The translations under genes were made by a program, and so were the position numbers. Shown in pieces: positions 13,999 through 21,039 of a stretch of 22,898 bases of DNA. The DNA comes from CAZART01 sp964487555 (GTDB lineage: Bacteria; Bacteroidota; Rhodothermia; Rhodothermales; VXPQ01): NCBI GenBank assembly GCA_964487555.1, contig CAZART010000087.1, forward strand, positions 1-22,898, given 5' to 3'. Position 1 is the first letter of the stretch. The number at the start of each line of letters is the position of its first letter. Below the pieces are notes generated by a model, which saw nothing but the letters and a program-made list of their open reading frames with translations, was not told the DNA's origin and made no database searches.

Positions 13999-14426
13999 CA
14001 GGTCGCATCTCTGTTGCCGTCTTCGCCGGCGTAGCGATCCCACGCCGCCTGGACGTCATCTTCCAGCTCGTCCATCTCGCGTTCGATGTCCGCGCGCACG
14101 TCTTCGAAGCTCTCCTCCGCGGCCATTCCGAGTTGCTGAATGTTTTGCTGCACGGCGTCGCGCTGTTCACGTAGACTTGCGAGCGTGCTGTCCACTTCGT
14201 CTCCTGCATCTTCTCCGGCCGTTTCAGCCCATGCCTGCAGAGAATCAAGCTTCATATCGACCTCCATGAGCGTCTCGTCGACTTCTGCTCGGAATTCAGC
14301 CATCTCCTGTTCGGTCACCACTCCAAGCGTATCGACATCACCTTCCAGCCCGTCTTCGTCGGCGGGGGCGCAGGCGAATAAAAGCAGGAGTGGAGTCAGG
14401 ACCAGCACAAGTATATTGCGTTTCAT
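13998..14426 (-). CDS. Small acidic coiled-coil lipoprotein of unknown function
   Basis: The 142-residue protein has a clear lipoprotein signal: MKRN, a leucine-rich core and lipobox LLFAC, with Cys19 as the lipidated residue. The mature part (19-142) is very acidic and almost all predicted helix, with heptad-like runs (EFRAEVDETLMEVDMKLDSLQAWAE, STLASLREQRDAVQQNIQQLG, FEDVRADIEREMDELEDDVQAAWDRY), so a coiled coil is likely. I do not recognise a named family. It is translated ahead of, and coupled to, the universal stress protein gene, so the pair may respond to envelope or general stress; this is inferred. The upstream region is shared with the divergent dinB gene. Confidence 0.82.
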   Translation of the reverse strand: MKRNILVLVLTPLLLLFACAPADEDGLEGDVDTLGVVTEQEMAEFRAEVDETLMEVDMKLDSLQAWAETAGEDAGDEVDSTLASLREQRDAVQQNIQQLGMAAEESFEDVRADIEREMDELEDDVQAAWDRYAGEDGNRDAT

Positions 14427-14562
14427 ATGCTTTCGTTACGGGTTGTTTAAATGGGCGGTGTTCGCAGTAGCCGGCGTCGAAATCGCGGTCTTTTGTAAAC
14501 CGTCCAACCCGACGCCGCCTGCAATCCATAAATTGCGAACCGGGATGATAAGGCAGAGTGAT

Positions 14563-14602
14563 GATTCTGTAACATATAGTTGGGCAAAATCGTCACAGAA
14601 TC
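14563..14602. promoter_or_regulatory. Dyad (operator candidate) between the lipoprotein gene and dinB
   Basis: GATTCTGTAAC at 14563-14573 and GTCACAGAATC at 14592-14602 are inverted copies, 10 of 11 bases complementary with an 18-bp spacer. They sit between two divergent genes. The arms, with half-site GATTCTGT, could bind a dimeric regulator. It does not match the E. coli, Bacillus or alphaproteobacterial LexA boxes that I know. Confidence 0.5.
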
Positions 14603-14616
14603 CGCCAAGAGATAGT

Positions 14617-14637
14617 GGGAGATGGGGCAGGGTGGGC
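14617..14637 (+). repeat. Short G-rich heptamer run upstream of dinB
   Basis: Three consecutive 7-bp units, GGGAGAT, GGGGCAG and GGTGGGC, follow the dyad. They resemble the G-rich heptamers after lptC, lptB and rpsF but are the weakest of the four sites. Confidence 0.4.
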
Positions 14638-14656
14638 CGCCCTTAGGTCGCCGCAC

Positions 14657-14670
14657 ACCTCGGGCGAGGT
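14657..14670. promoter_or_regulatory. Inverted repeat ACCTCG-GG-CGAGGT just before dinB
   Basis: A perfect 6-bp inverted repeat with a 2-bp centre ends 18 bp before the dinB ATG. It could be an operator or a hairpin over the translation start. The position fits repression of dinB, but no known SOS consensus is matched. Confidence 0.4.
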
Positions 14671-14688
14671 CTCCGAAACCGTTCTTAA

Positions 14689-15753
14689 ATGCGAAGTATT
14701 ATCCACATAGATATGGACGCCTTTTTTGCGTCGGTCGAGCAGCGGGACCGGCCGGAGCTGCGCGGAAAGCCGGTGGCCGTAGGCGGTTCGAGCCGTCGTG
14801 GGGTCGTCGCGGCAGCGAGTTACGAGGCACGCGAATTCGGCGTTCGCTCGGCGATGCCGTCGGTCACCGCGAAGAGGCGGTGTCCCGAACTACTGTTCGT
14901 CAAGCCGCGATTCGAGGTATACAAGGACGTATCCCGCCGGATACGCGACGTGTTCCGATCCTACACGGATCTCGTGGAACCCCTCTCGCTCGACGAAGCC
15001 TATCTCGACGTTACACAACCCAGAGAAGGCAGCTCGGACGAGGAGATTGCCCGCCGCATCAAGGAGGATATTCGCGCCGAAACGAGCCTCACGGCCTCGG
15101 CGGGCGTATCATTCAACAAGTTTCTGGCGAAGATGGCGTCGGACGTCGACAAGCCGGACGGACTCTACGTGATTCGGCCCGGCGATGCAGCGGCTTTTAT
15201 CGAGCGGCTTCCGATCGAGAACTTCCACGGCGTTGGGCGTGCCACGGCGGCAAAGATGAAGGAGCTCGGCATCTATACAGGCGCCGATCTTCTCGCGCGC
15301 TCCGAAGAAGATCTCGTTTCCCGCTTCGGGAAAACCGGCCGGTTCTTCTATCGCATCGTACGGGGTGACGATCACCGAGAGGTGCAGCCGAACCGCGTGA
15401 GAAAATCCGTCGGGGCCGAACGCACCTTCTCGCAGGATCTGAGGAGGCTCGATGATATGGAGAAGCGCATCGCCGATATTGCCGCACACGTATCGGAGCG
15501 AATGTCTGCGGCCGGTGTCGCGGGGCGTACGATCACGCTCAAGATCAAGTATCACGACTTCGAGCAGACGACGAGGAGCACCACCGTTCATCACGATATC
15601 CACGAGGCCGGCGAACTCCGCTCGATCGCCTTCCGACTTCTTCGGCAGCCGATACCGCCGCGCCCCGTACGTCTGCTCGGTCTCAGCGTATCGAACTTGA
15701 TCCATGTGGAAGGCGAGCGGGCGGCCCGGCAGCTTCGCCTCGGACTTTCATAA
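14689..15753 (+). CDS. dinB: DNA polymerase IV (Y-family, DinB)
   Basis: The 354-residue protein is close to E. coli DinB (351). It starts MRSIIHIDMDAFFASVEQRD, with catalytic Asp8 and steric-gate Phe13. It continues with AAASYEAREFGVRSAMP and SLDEAYLDV carrying the catalytic pair Asp102/Glu103, then TASAGVSFNKFLAKMASDVDKP, the helix-hairpin-helix region FHGVGRATAAKMKELGI, and the little-finger domain. The C-terminal QLRLGL matches the beta-clamp-binding end of E. coli DinB (QLVLGL). The enzyme copies damaged DNA with low fidelity, usually under SOS control. Two dyads lie upstream. The next gene starts 14 bp after the stop, so dinB appears to head a transcript that also carries a lipoprotein and a sugar importer, an odd partnership. 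Confidence 0.97.
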   Translation: MRSIIHIDMDAFFASVEQRDRPELRGKPVAVGGSSRRGVVAAASYEAREFGVRSAMPSVTAKRRCPELLFVKPRFEVYKDVSRRIRDVFRSYTDLVEPLSLDEAYLDVTQPREGSSDEEIARRIKEDIRAETSLTASAGVSFNKFLAKMASDVDKPDGLYVIRPGDAAAFIERLPIENFHGVGRATAAKMKELGIYTGADLLARSEEDLVSRFGKTGRFFYRIVRGDDHREVQPNRVRKSVGAERTFSQDLRRLDDMEKRIADIAAHVSERMSAAGVAGRTITLKIKYHDFEQTTRSTTVHHDIHEAGELRSIAFRLLRQPIPPRPVRLLGLSVSNLIHVEGERAARQLRLGLS

Positions 15754-15767
15754 ACGATGCCTCCACT

Positions 15768-16205
15768 ATGCGGCCACGCGCGCTATCTTTTGTCGCCCTG
15801 ATCGTCCTCGTCGTATCGGCAACGTCCGCCTGTACGTCCGAATCGCAGCGGTCCGTGAGTGTGGAGGAGGCCCGCGCCTTCATCGGAAACTGGCGGGCCG
15901 AAGATACGACCCGATTCGTCTTCGGAGAGGAAGGCGAGGCGTTGTGGATATTCGGTGATGATGCCGACGAGGACACGTTCCAGATCCAGTATGACTACAC
16001 ACCGAATGTGGAACCGGCGCATCTGGATCTTTCCGGATTCGACCGCGGATTCCTTCGAGGGCGGACGCTCTACTGTATCGTTGCGTTTGATTCCGTTTCG
16101 GTGTTCCGGCTGGATTGCGAACCCGGCAAGGCCGCCGACGAAGACGTGCGTCCGGATACGTTTACTCAGAAGACGATGACCTATCGCGCGATTTCAACAG
16201 AATGA
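15768..16205 (+). CDS. Small lipoprotein of unknown function
   Basis: The 145-residue protein has a lipoprotein signal (MRPRALSFVALIVLVVSATSAC, Cys22). The mature part has strand-rich segments: ARAFIGNWRAEDTTRFVFGEEGEALWIFGDD, FQIQYDYTPN, LDLSGFDRGFLRGRTLYCIVAFDSVSVFRLDCEPG and MTYRAIS. The GNWR opening and alternating strands are reminiscent of small lipocalin-like lipoproteins that begin with a GxW motif, but I cannot name a family. Two Cys (about 109 and 122) may form a disulphide in the periplasm. It starts 14 bp after dinB, and its TGA overlaps the ATG of the binding-protein gene (ATGA), so it is translationally coupled to the importer and may be an accessory part of it. That link is inferred. 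Confidence 0.8.
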   Translation: MRPRALSFVALIVLVVSATSACTSESQRSVSVEEARAFIGNWRAEDTTRFVFGEEGEALWIFGDDADEDTFQIQYDYTPNVEPAHLDLSGFDRGFLRGRTLYCIVAFDSVSVFRLDCEPGKAADEDVRPDTFTQKTMTYRAISTE

Positions 16206-17203
16206 TGTCTCTTTTTCCAACGATGCACGTTTCCCGCTCTGCGATGCTGATCGTCTCCGCGATGCTGATCGTGGCGGTATCGCTCGCCTGGGCGGCCTGC
16301 TCCTCCGATCAAACCGAACCGGAACAGGCCGCAGCGGATGCGAAGCCCGCCGTGGCGTTGATTATGAAATCGCTGGCGAACGAGTTCTTCGTCACGATGG
16401 CGGAGGGTGCCGAGGCGCACCAGGTCGAGCACTCGGAACGCTACGACCTCATCGTCAACGGCATCCGGAACGAGAGCGATCTCGGGCAGCAAGTCTCGCT
16501 CGTCGAGCAGATGATCGCTCGAGGCGTGGACGCGATCGTCATTGCTCCGGCGGATTCGCGGGCTCTGGTGCCGGTGCTGAGGAGGGCCCGCGCGGCCGGC
16601 ATCGTCGTTATCAACATCGACAACAAGCTGGATGACGAGACGCTTGAGCGCGAGGGCATCGAGATACCGTTCGTCGGTCCCGACAACCGGGCCGGTGCGC
16701 GAATGGTCGGCGAAGCGCTCGCCGGCGAGCTGGACACCGCTGCTACCGTGGCGATCCTCGAGGGGATACCCACCGCATACAACGCGCAGCAGCGCCGACT
16801 CGGGTTCGAGGACGCCATGCGTGAAGCCCGAATCGAAGTCGTTGACGTGCAGAGTGCGCAGTGGGAGCAGGCAGCCGCGAATACGGTGAGCGCCGCCCTC
16901 ATCAGCGAACATCCCGATCTCGACGCCATCCTCGCATCGAACGACAATATGGCGCTGGGCGCAGCGGCCGCCGTACGCCAGGCCGGGAAAGCCGGCGCGG
17001 TGAAAATCGTCGGCTTCGACAACATCGAGGCTATACGCGAAATGGTGCGGGATGGACGGATCCTCGCCACGGCGGACCAGCACGCCGACCGCCTTGCCGT
17101 TTACGGCATCGAATTCGCGCTGCAAATCCTAAATGGCGATACCATGCCGGAAGACCGCCAAACCCCTGTCGATCTCGTAACGGCAAGCACGCTGAAGCCG
17201 TGA
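16202..17203 (+). CDS. Ribose-type sugar ABC transporter substrate-binding lipoprotein
   Basis: The 333-residue protein has a signal region ending at AAC (Cys33; the -3 residue is Trp, so lipidation is probable but not certain). It then follows the RbsB/periplasmic-binding-protein-I pattern: VALIMKSLANEFFVTMAEGAEAH, LVEQMIARGVDAIVIAPADSRALVPVLRRA, VVINIDNKL, VGPDNRAGARMVGEAL, QRRLGFEDAM, AILASNDNMALGAAAAVRQAG, VKIVGFDNIEAI and LATADQHADRLAVYGIEFAL. It should capture a sugar in the periplasm and deliver it to the permease encoded downstream. The ligand cannot be read from sequence. The ATG overlaps the previous stop and the stop overlaps the GTG of the ATPase gene. The signal contains a tandem duplication, AMLIVS twice. 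No kinase or catabolic gene accompanies the cluster. Confidence 0.93.
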   Translation: MMSLFPTMHVSRSAMLIVSAMLIVAVSLAWAACSSDQTEPEQAAADAKPAVALIMKSLANEFFVTMAEGAEAHQVEHSERYDLIVNGIRNESDLGQQVSLVEQMIARGVDAIVIAPADSRALVPVLRRARAAGIVVINIDNKLDDETLEREGIEIPFVGPDNRAGARMVGEALAGELDTAATVAILEGIPTAYNAQQRRLGFEDAMREARIEVVDVQSAQWEQAAANTVSAALISEHPDLDAILASNDNMALGAAAAVRQAGKAGAVKIVGFDNIEAIREMVRDGRILATADQHADRLAVYGIEFALQILNGDTMPEDRQTPVDLVTASTLKP

Positions 17204-18756
17204 GCGCTCTCGTACTTGAGATCCGCCGACTTTGCAAGAATTACGCCGCGCCGGTTCTCATCGACGTCGATATCACGGTGGAGGAGGGCGAGGTTCACGC
17301 GCTGGTTGGTGCCAACGGCGCCGGCAAGTCCACGCTAAACCGCATCGTCAGCGGCCTCACGCGTCCCGACGCGGGCACGCTGCGTCTCCACGGCGTGCCT
17401 TTCCGGCCGGCCACCAGATCCGACGCCGAAGCAGCGGGCGTGCAAATCGTGATGCAGGAGTTTAACCTCCTCGACACGCTGAGCGTCGCCGAGAACCTGT
17501 ACTTCAATCGCCTGCCTCGCCGATTCGGCTTCGTGAGTCGATCGAAGCTTCACGCCGATGCAGCGCAGGCCCTGAACGCCGTGGGACTGACCGGCGTCGA
17601 TCCGACGATGCCCGTCGCCCGTCTCGGCGTCGGCAAGAAGCAGCTGGTCGAAATCGCGGCGGCGCTGGCTCGTGAATGCCGGCTCCTGATACTCGACGAG
17701 CCCACGGCAGCGCTGACCGATCCCGAAATCGAAATCCTGTTCGCGCATATTCGACGGCTGCAATCGGCGGGGGTGGGGATCCTCTACGTCAGCCATCGCA
17801 TGGAAGAGGTCCGGCGCATCGCCGACCGGGTCACGATTCTCCGCGACGGCCGGGTCATGAAGACCGCACAGGTGAACCGGATCGCGCTCGATGAAATTAT
17901 TCGTTGTATGGTCGGAACGGCGGCCGTGGAGAAGCACGACTTCGAGGCGCGAGCGATCGGCGAGGTGGCCCTCGTTGTGGAACGGTTGGGACGGGGAGAC
18001 GAGGTGATCGACGTCGGCTTCGAGATTCGTCGCGGCGAGATTTTCGGGATCGCCGGACTCGTCGGTTCCGGGCGAACGGAGACGCTTCGTGCCATCTTCG
18101 GCGCCGATCAGGCGGACCGCGGTGGGGTTCGCATCGGCATGGATGGTTCTCTTGTGCGGTTCACGCATCCGCGAGAGGCTGTACGATCCGGACTGGGGAT
18201 GATTCCCGAAGACCGAAAGGAGCAGGGTTTGCTGCTTCCGAGATCCGTTCGGCTCAATACGTCCCTCGCTAATCTCAAGGACGTGCAGAGGGTCCGCGGA
18301 TGGATCGACCGCCATCGAGAGAAGCGGACGACGGATACCATTGCGCGCCGCTTAGGAATACACATGCATACCACGGAGCAGCCCGTCGGCGAGCTCAGCG
18401 GCGGTAACCAGCAGAAGGTGATTATCGGTCGGTGGATGCTCCGGGAAAGCGACATCCTCCTGTTCGACGAACCAACGCGCGGGATCGACGTCGACGCGAA
18501 AGCAACCGTGTACTCCGTGCTCGGCGAGATGGCGGCAAAGGGCAAGGCACTAGTGGTCGTATCGAGCGAGCTGCGCGAGCTGATGGCGATATGTGACCGG
18601 ATTGGCGTGATGTCGGCAGGGCGAATGGTGGCGACATTTGGCCGGGGCGAGTGGACGGAGGATGCCATCATGTCGGCCGCAATCAGCGCATATCTGCATC
18701 CTTCGGAAAGACGCGGGCTCTCCGAGAAAATGGAGGGCAGAGGGGATGATGGTTGA
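17200..18756 (+). CDS. RbsA-type sugar ABC transporter ATP-binding protein (two NBDs)
   Basis: A GTG start at 17200 overlaps the preceding TGA (GTGA), giving 518 residues, the normal size for RbsA/XylG/MglA proteins. NBD1 has Walker A GANGAGKST (37-45), signature region LGVGKKQLVEIA (142-153) and Walker B LLILDEPTAALTDPE, with YVSHRMEE. NBD2 has the usual degenerate Walker A GLVGSGRTE (287-295), IPEDRKEQGLL, signature LSGGNQQKV (399-407) and Walker B ILLFDEPTRGIDVDAK, and Ser in place of the switch His (VVSSELRE), which is common in this family's second half. It energises the permease encoded next. The NBD1 signature differs from the more usual LSVGQ/LSVAQ form. Which sugar is moved is unknown. 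Confidence 0.95.
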   Translation: MSALVLEIRRLCKNYAAPVLIDVDITVEEGEVHALVGANGAGKSTLNRIVSGLTRPDAGTLRLHGVPFRPATRSDAEAAGVQIVMQEFNLLDTLSVAENLYFNRLPRRFGFVSRSKLHADAAQALNAVGLTGVDPTMPVARLGVGKKQLVEIAAALARECRLLILDEPTAALTDPEIEILFAHIRRLQSAGVGILYVSHRMEEVRRIADRVTILRDGRVMKTAQVNRIALDEIIRCMVGTAAVEKHDFEARAIGEVALVVERLGRGDEVIDVGFEIRRGEIFGIAGLVGSGRTETLRAIFGADQADRGGVRIGMDGSLVRFTHPREAVRSGLGMIPEDRKEQGLLLPRSVRLNTSLANLKDVQRVRGWIDRHREKRTTDTIARRLGIHMHTTEQPVGELSGGNQQKVIIGRWMLRESDILLFDEPTRGIDVDAKATVYSVLGEMAAKGKALVVVSSELRELMAICDRIGVMSAGRMVATFGRGEWTEDAIMSAAISAYLHPSERRGLSEKMEGRGDDG

Positions 18757-19735
18757 TCGAGCACCGAGCGGCCGACTCGACTGGATGAAGCGATTCGTGG
18801 AGTACCTCGGCATGCTGGCCGTGCTCGCGCTGCTTGTCACATTCTTCAGCAGTCTGAGCGATCATTTCTTTACCGCTGTCACCTTCTCAACGCTGGCGAA
18901 TCAGATACCGGCGCTCACCGTCATCTCGGTGGGGATGACGTTTGTTCTCGTGATCGCCGGGATCGATCTCTCCGTAGGATCGGTTCTGGCGCTAAGCGGC
19001 GCCACGATCGGCGTTGTGATGATGTACTGGGGTCTGCCGCTCTGGGTAGCCGCGTCGGCAGCGATGGGCGTGGGGCTGGCCGCAGGGTGTTTGAACGGCG
19101 CGGTGACGGTACGATGGGGCGTTCCTTCCTTCATCGTGACGCTCGGGATGCTGGAGATCGCGCGCGGAGCCGCGTACCTCGTCACAGGCTCGCGCACCGT
19201 GTATATCGGCGGTGCCGTGGAAGCCGTGGGTGCACCTATCGAGGGGATCGGCCTCTCTCCGGCATTCTTCGTGGCCCTGATGGTCGTGGGGGCAGGACAG
19301 CTCGTCCTGAGTCGCTCCGTATTTGGCCGGTATTGCATCGCCATCGGAACGAATCGCGAGGCCGTCCGCCTCTCGGGGATCGATCCGAGGCCGATCGAGC
19401 TGGCCGTGTTCGCCCTCGCCGGCCTGCTTTCGGGCCTCGGTGGATTATTTTACGTCGGCCACCTGGGCTCCGCCGATCCGAATGCCGGCGGCGGCCTTGA
19501 GCTGGCGGCGATTGCGGCGGTGGTCGTCGGCGGGACGAGTCTGATGGGCGGTCGCGGATCCGTCGTAAACTCGTTCTTCGGCGTACTCATTATCGCCGTG
19601 CTGCAGCTCGGACTCGCTCAAATTGGCGCGACTGAACCCGTGAAGCGAGTGGTCACCGGCGCCGTTATCGTAGCAGCCGTCATCCTCGACGTCTACCGGC
19701 ATCGGCTCTCGCGGCGCCGCGAAACGTCCTTCTGA
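18746..19735 (+). CDS. RbsC-type sugar ABC transporter permease
   Basis: The ATG at 18746 lies inside the end of the ATPase gene (11-bp overlap) and is preceded by GGAGGGCAGAGGGG, a good ribosome-binding site that supports this start; ATG 18749 is an alternative. The 329-residue protein has about eight to ten hydrophobic segments and the family motif FVLVIAGIDLSVGSVLALSG, followed by VRWGVPSFIVTLGMLEIARG and GGTSLMGGRGSVVNSFFG. Other RbsC/XylH/AraH-type traits are GTNREAVRLSGIDPRPIEL and AGLLSGLGGLFYVGHLGSADPNAG. It forms the inner-membrane channel, probably as a homodimer. A GTG-initiated ATP-grasp gene starts 24 bp downstream. Confidence 0.95.
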   Translation: MMVDRAPSGRLDWMKRFVEYLGMLAVLALLVTFFSSLSDHFFTAVTFSTLANQIPALTVISVGMTFVLVIAGIDLSVGSVLALSGATIGVVMMYWGLPLWVAASAAMGVGLAAGCLNGAVTVRWGVPSFIVTLGMLEIARGAAYLVTGSRTVYIGGAVEAVGAPIEGIGLSPAFFVALMVVGAGQLVLSRSVFGRYCIAIGTNREAVRLSGIDPRPIELAVFALAGLLSGLGGLFYVGHLGSADPNAGGGLELAAIAAVVVGGTSLMGGRGSVVNSFFGVLIIAVLQLGLAQIGATEPVKRVVTGAVIVAAVILDVYRHRLSRRRETSF

Positions 19736-19759
19736 ACGGCACGCATCGAGGTCAAACGC

Positions 19760-20632
19760 GTGAGGTCCTGTGCATTTCTTACGATGGAAGATCTAACCGG
19801 ATACATATCCGACGACCGGCTGGCCGTAGCGGAGTTCCGTAAGCGAGGCTGGAGCGTCGACCTCGTACCCTGGACCGCCGACGTGAACTGGTCCCACTAC
19901 GACGCCGTCCTCGTTCGGTCGACGTGGGACTATCACAAACACGCAGAACGCTTTCTGGCGGCACTTGAACGCATCGATTCAGAGACGCATCTGCTCAACC
20001 CTTTCCACCTGGTTCGTTGGAACGCCTCGAAGACCTATCTGATCGATCTGGAGGATCGCGGGGTCGCAATCGTTCCCACGAAGTTCGGCCGCGGGCTGGA
20101 GAAGCAGCACGTCGAGAGCTTTTTCTTACATTTCGGAACGGATCGGATCATCATCAAGCCGGTGGTCGGTGCCGGTGCCGATCTGACGTTCCTGCTTGTC
20201 CGCGACGCTTCTGCAGCGGATCGAGAGCTCGTTGCGGCGACGTTCCAGGACACTGCGTTCATGGTGCAGCCGTTCGTTCCATCAGTCCTCGACGAAGGCG
20301 AATATTCCCTCTTCTACTTCGAAGGAGTATTTAGCCACGCCGTCGTGAAAACTCCGAAGCAGCTGGATTTCCGCGTCCAGGAAGAGCACGGCGGCACGAT
20401 CCGTCGCACGGAGGCCAAACCGGATCTGGAAGCCGCCGCCCGGTTGGCGGTCGACGCGGTCGAGCCGCCTCCGCTCTACGCGCGCGTCGACCTCGTTCGC
20501 GGTCCGACGGGCGTGTGGTTGATCATGGAGCTGGAACTCATCGAGCCTTCGCTGTACCTGCGCACGAATCCCGAGGCCGCGGTGCGATTTGCGGAAGCCT
20601 TCGACGTGCGGATGACACGCGCAGGATTTTGA
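19760..20632 (+). CDS. ATP-grasp ligase, DcsG/RimK-like family
   Basis: The GTG start at 19760 has GAGG about 9 bp upstream. The 290-residue protein begins RSCAFLTMEDLTGYISDDRL, with WSHYDAVLVRSTWDYHKH, then the ATP-grasp lid and core: RIIIKPVVGAGA (Lys133), AFMVQPFVPSVLDEGEYSLFYFEG, and the Mg-binding end MELELIEPSLYL (Glu257, Glu259, Glu262). This layout fits the family often named after the cycloserine enzyme DcsG, related to glutathione synthetase and RimK. These enzymes join a carboxylate to an amine or similar nucleophile using ATP. The true substrate is unknown, and most homologues lie outside cycloserine clusters. It is the last gene of the dinB-importer run, so it may act on the imported compound; that is inferred. 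It is cytoplasmic. Confidence 0.85.
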   Translation: MRSCAFLTMEDLTGYISDDRLAVAEFRKRGWSVDLVPWTADVNWSHYDAVLVRSTWDYHKHAERFLAALERIDSETHLLNPFHLVRWNASKTYLIDLEDRGVAIVPTKFGRGLEKQHVESFFLHFGTDRIIIKPVVGAGADLTFLLVRDASAADRELVAATFQDTAFMVQPFVPSVLDEGEYSLFYFEGVFSHAVVKTPKQLDFRVQEEHGGTIRRTEAKPDLEAAARLAVDAVEPPPLYARVDLVRGPTGVWLIMELELIEPSLYLRTNPEAAVRFAEAFDVRMTRAGF

Positions 20633-20853
20633 CCGCGTCGGAACGGAGACGAGGCGGTCAGCCGGCCAGGTATGCAGATGGGGCGGTCCGGTAGAATGCG
20701 ATCCCGAGCAGGAGACGACCCGTGCCGTTGATCCGGTGATCCGGATAAAAAGACTCGACGAGTTCACGTCGTTCCACTACATTACGGCTCTCGAAGCCGG
20801 ACAGCGGCTCTGTGCGATGCGCCAAAGGTCGATGCTCCCGGTCGGCGTTTTAG
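20633..20853. other. Spacer without a recognisable gene
   Basis: No conserved protein is seen in any frame. A tandem TGATCCGG pair lies at 20729-20744, just before ATAAAAAG, and could be a regulator site. The stretch probably holds the lost 5' part, or the promoter, of the decayed gene that follows. Confidence 0.5.
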
Positions 20854-21039
20854 ATATCTTTTCGATCCTCCTTCCCCCTCTTCGGAACACTACGCTATCT
20901 CACCCTGGCGGGCATGTTCGCCCTTCCGTCCTACGGCGGAAACAGGGACAAGGCAGGCTGGCACTTGATCGGATTCGACGATCGCCATTTCTGGCAGCCT
21001 CCGTTCGGATACTACGACGAGCACGAGGGCCGTGATTGA
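20854..21039 (+). pseudogene. C-terminal remnant of gluconate 2-dehydrogenase subunit 3 family protein
   Basis: In the frame after a TAG at 20851 a 61-codon stretch reads FGTLRYLTLAGMFALPSYGG, then NRDKAGWHLIGFDDRHFWQ and PPFGYYDEHEGRD. This is the characteristic C-terminus of the gluconate 2-dehydrogenase small subunit (Gluconate_2-dh3), normally about 150-250 residues and often exported by Tat. The first Met in this frame lies inside the conserved block, and nothing similar is seen upstream in any frame. The N-terminal part has therefore been lost or is beyond recognition. Its TGA overlaps the GMC gene ATG (TGATG), as expected for the intact two-gene pair. A frameshift or an assembly error is possible. 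Confidence 0.72.

Noticed and set aside
16181..18315. Long minus-strand frames opposite the sugar-importer genes
   Set aside because: They are antisense shadows of GC-rich coding sequence. The plus strand carries complete ABC-transporter motifs throughout.
20736..21035. 99-residue plus-strand frame before the GMC gene
   Set aside because: It is in a different frame from the recognisable small-subunit remnant and translates it into meaningless Arg-rich sequence.
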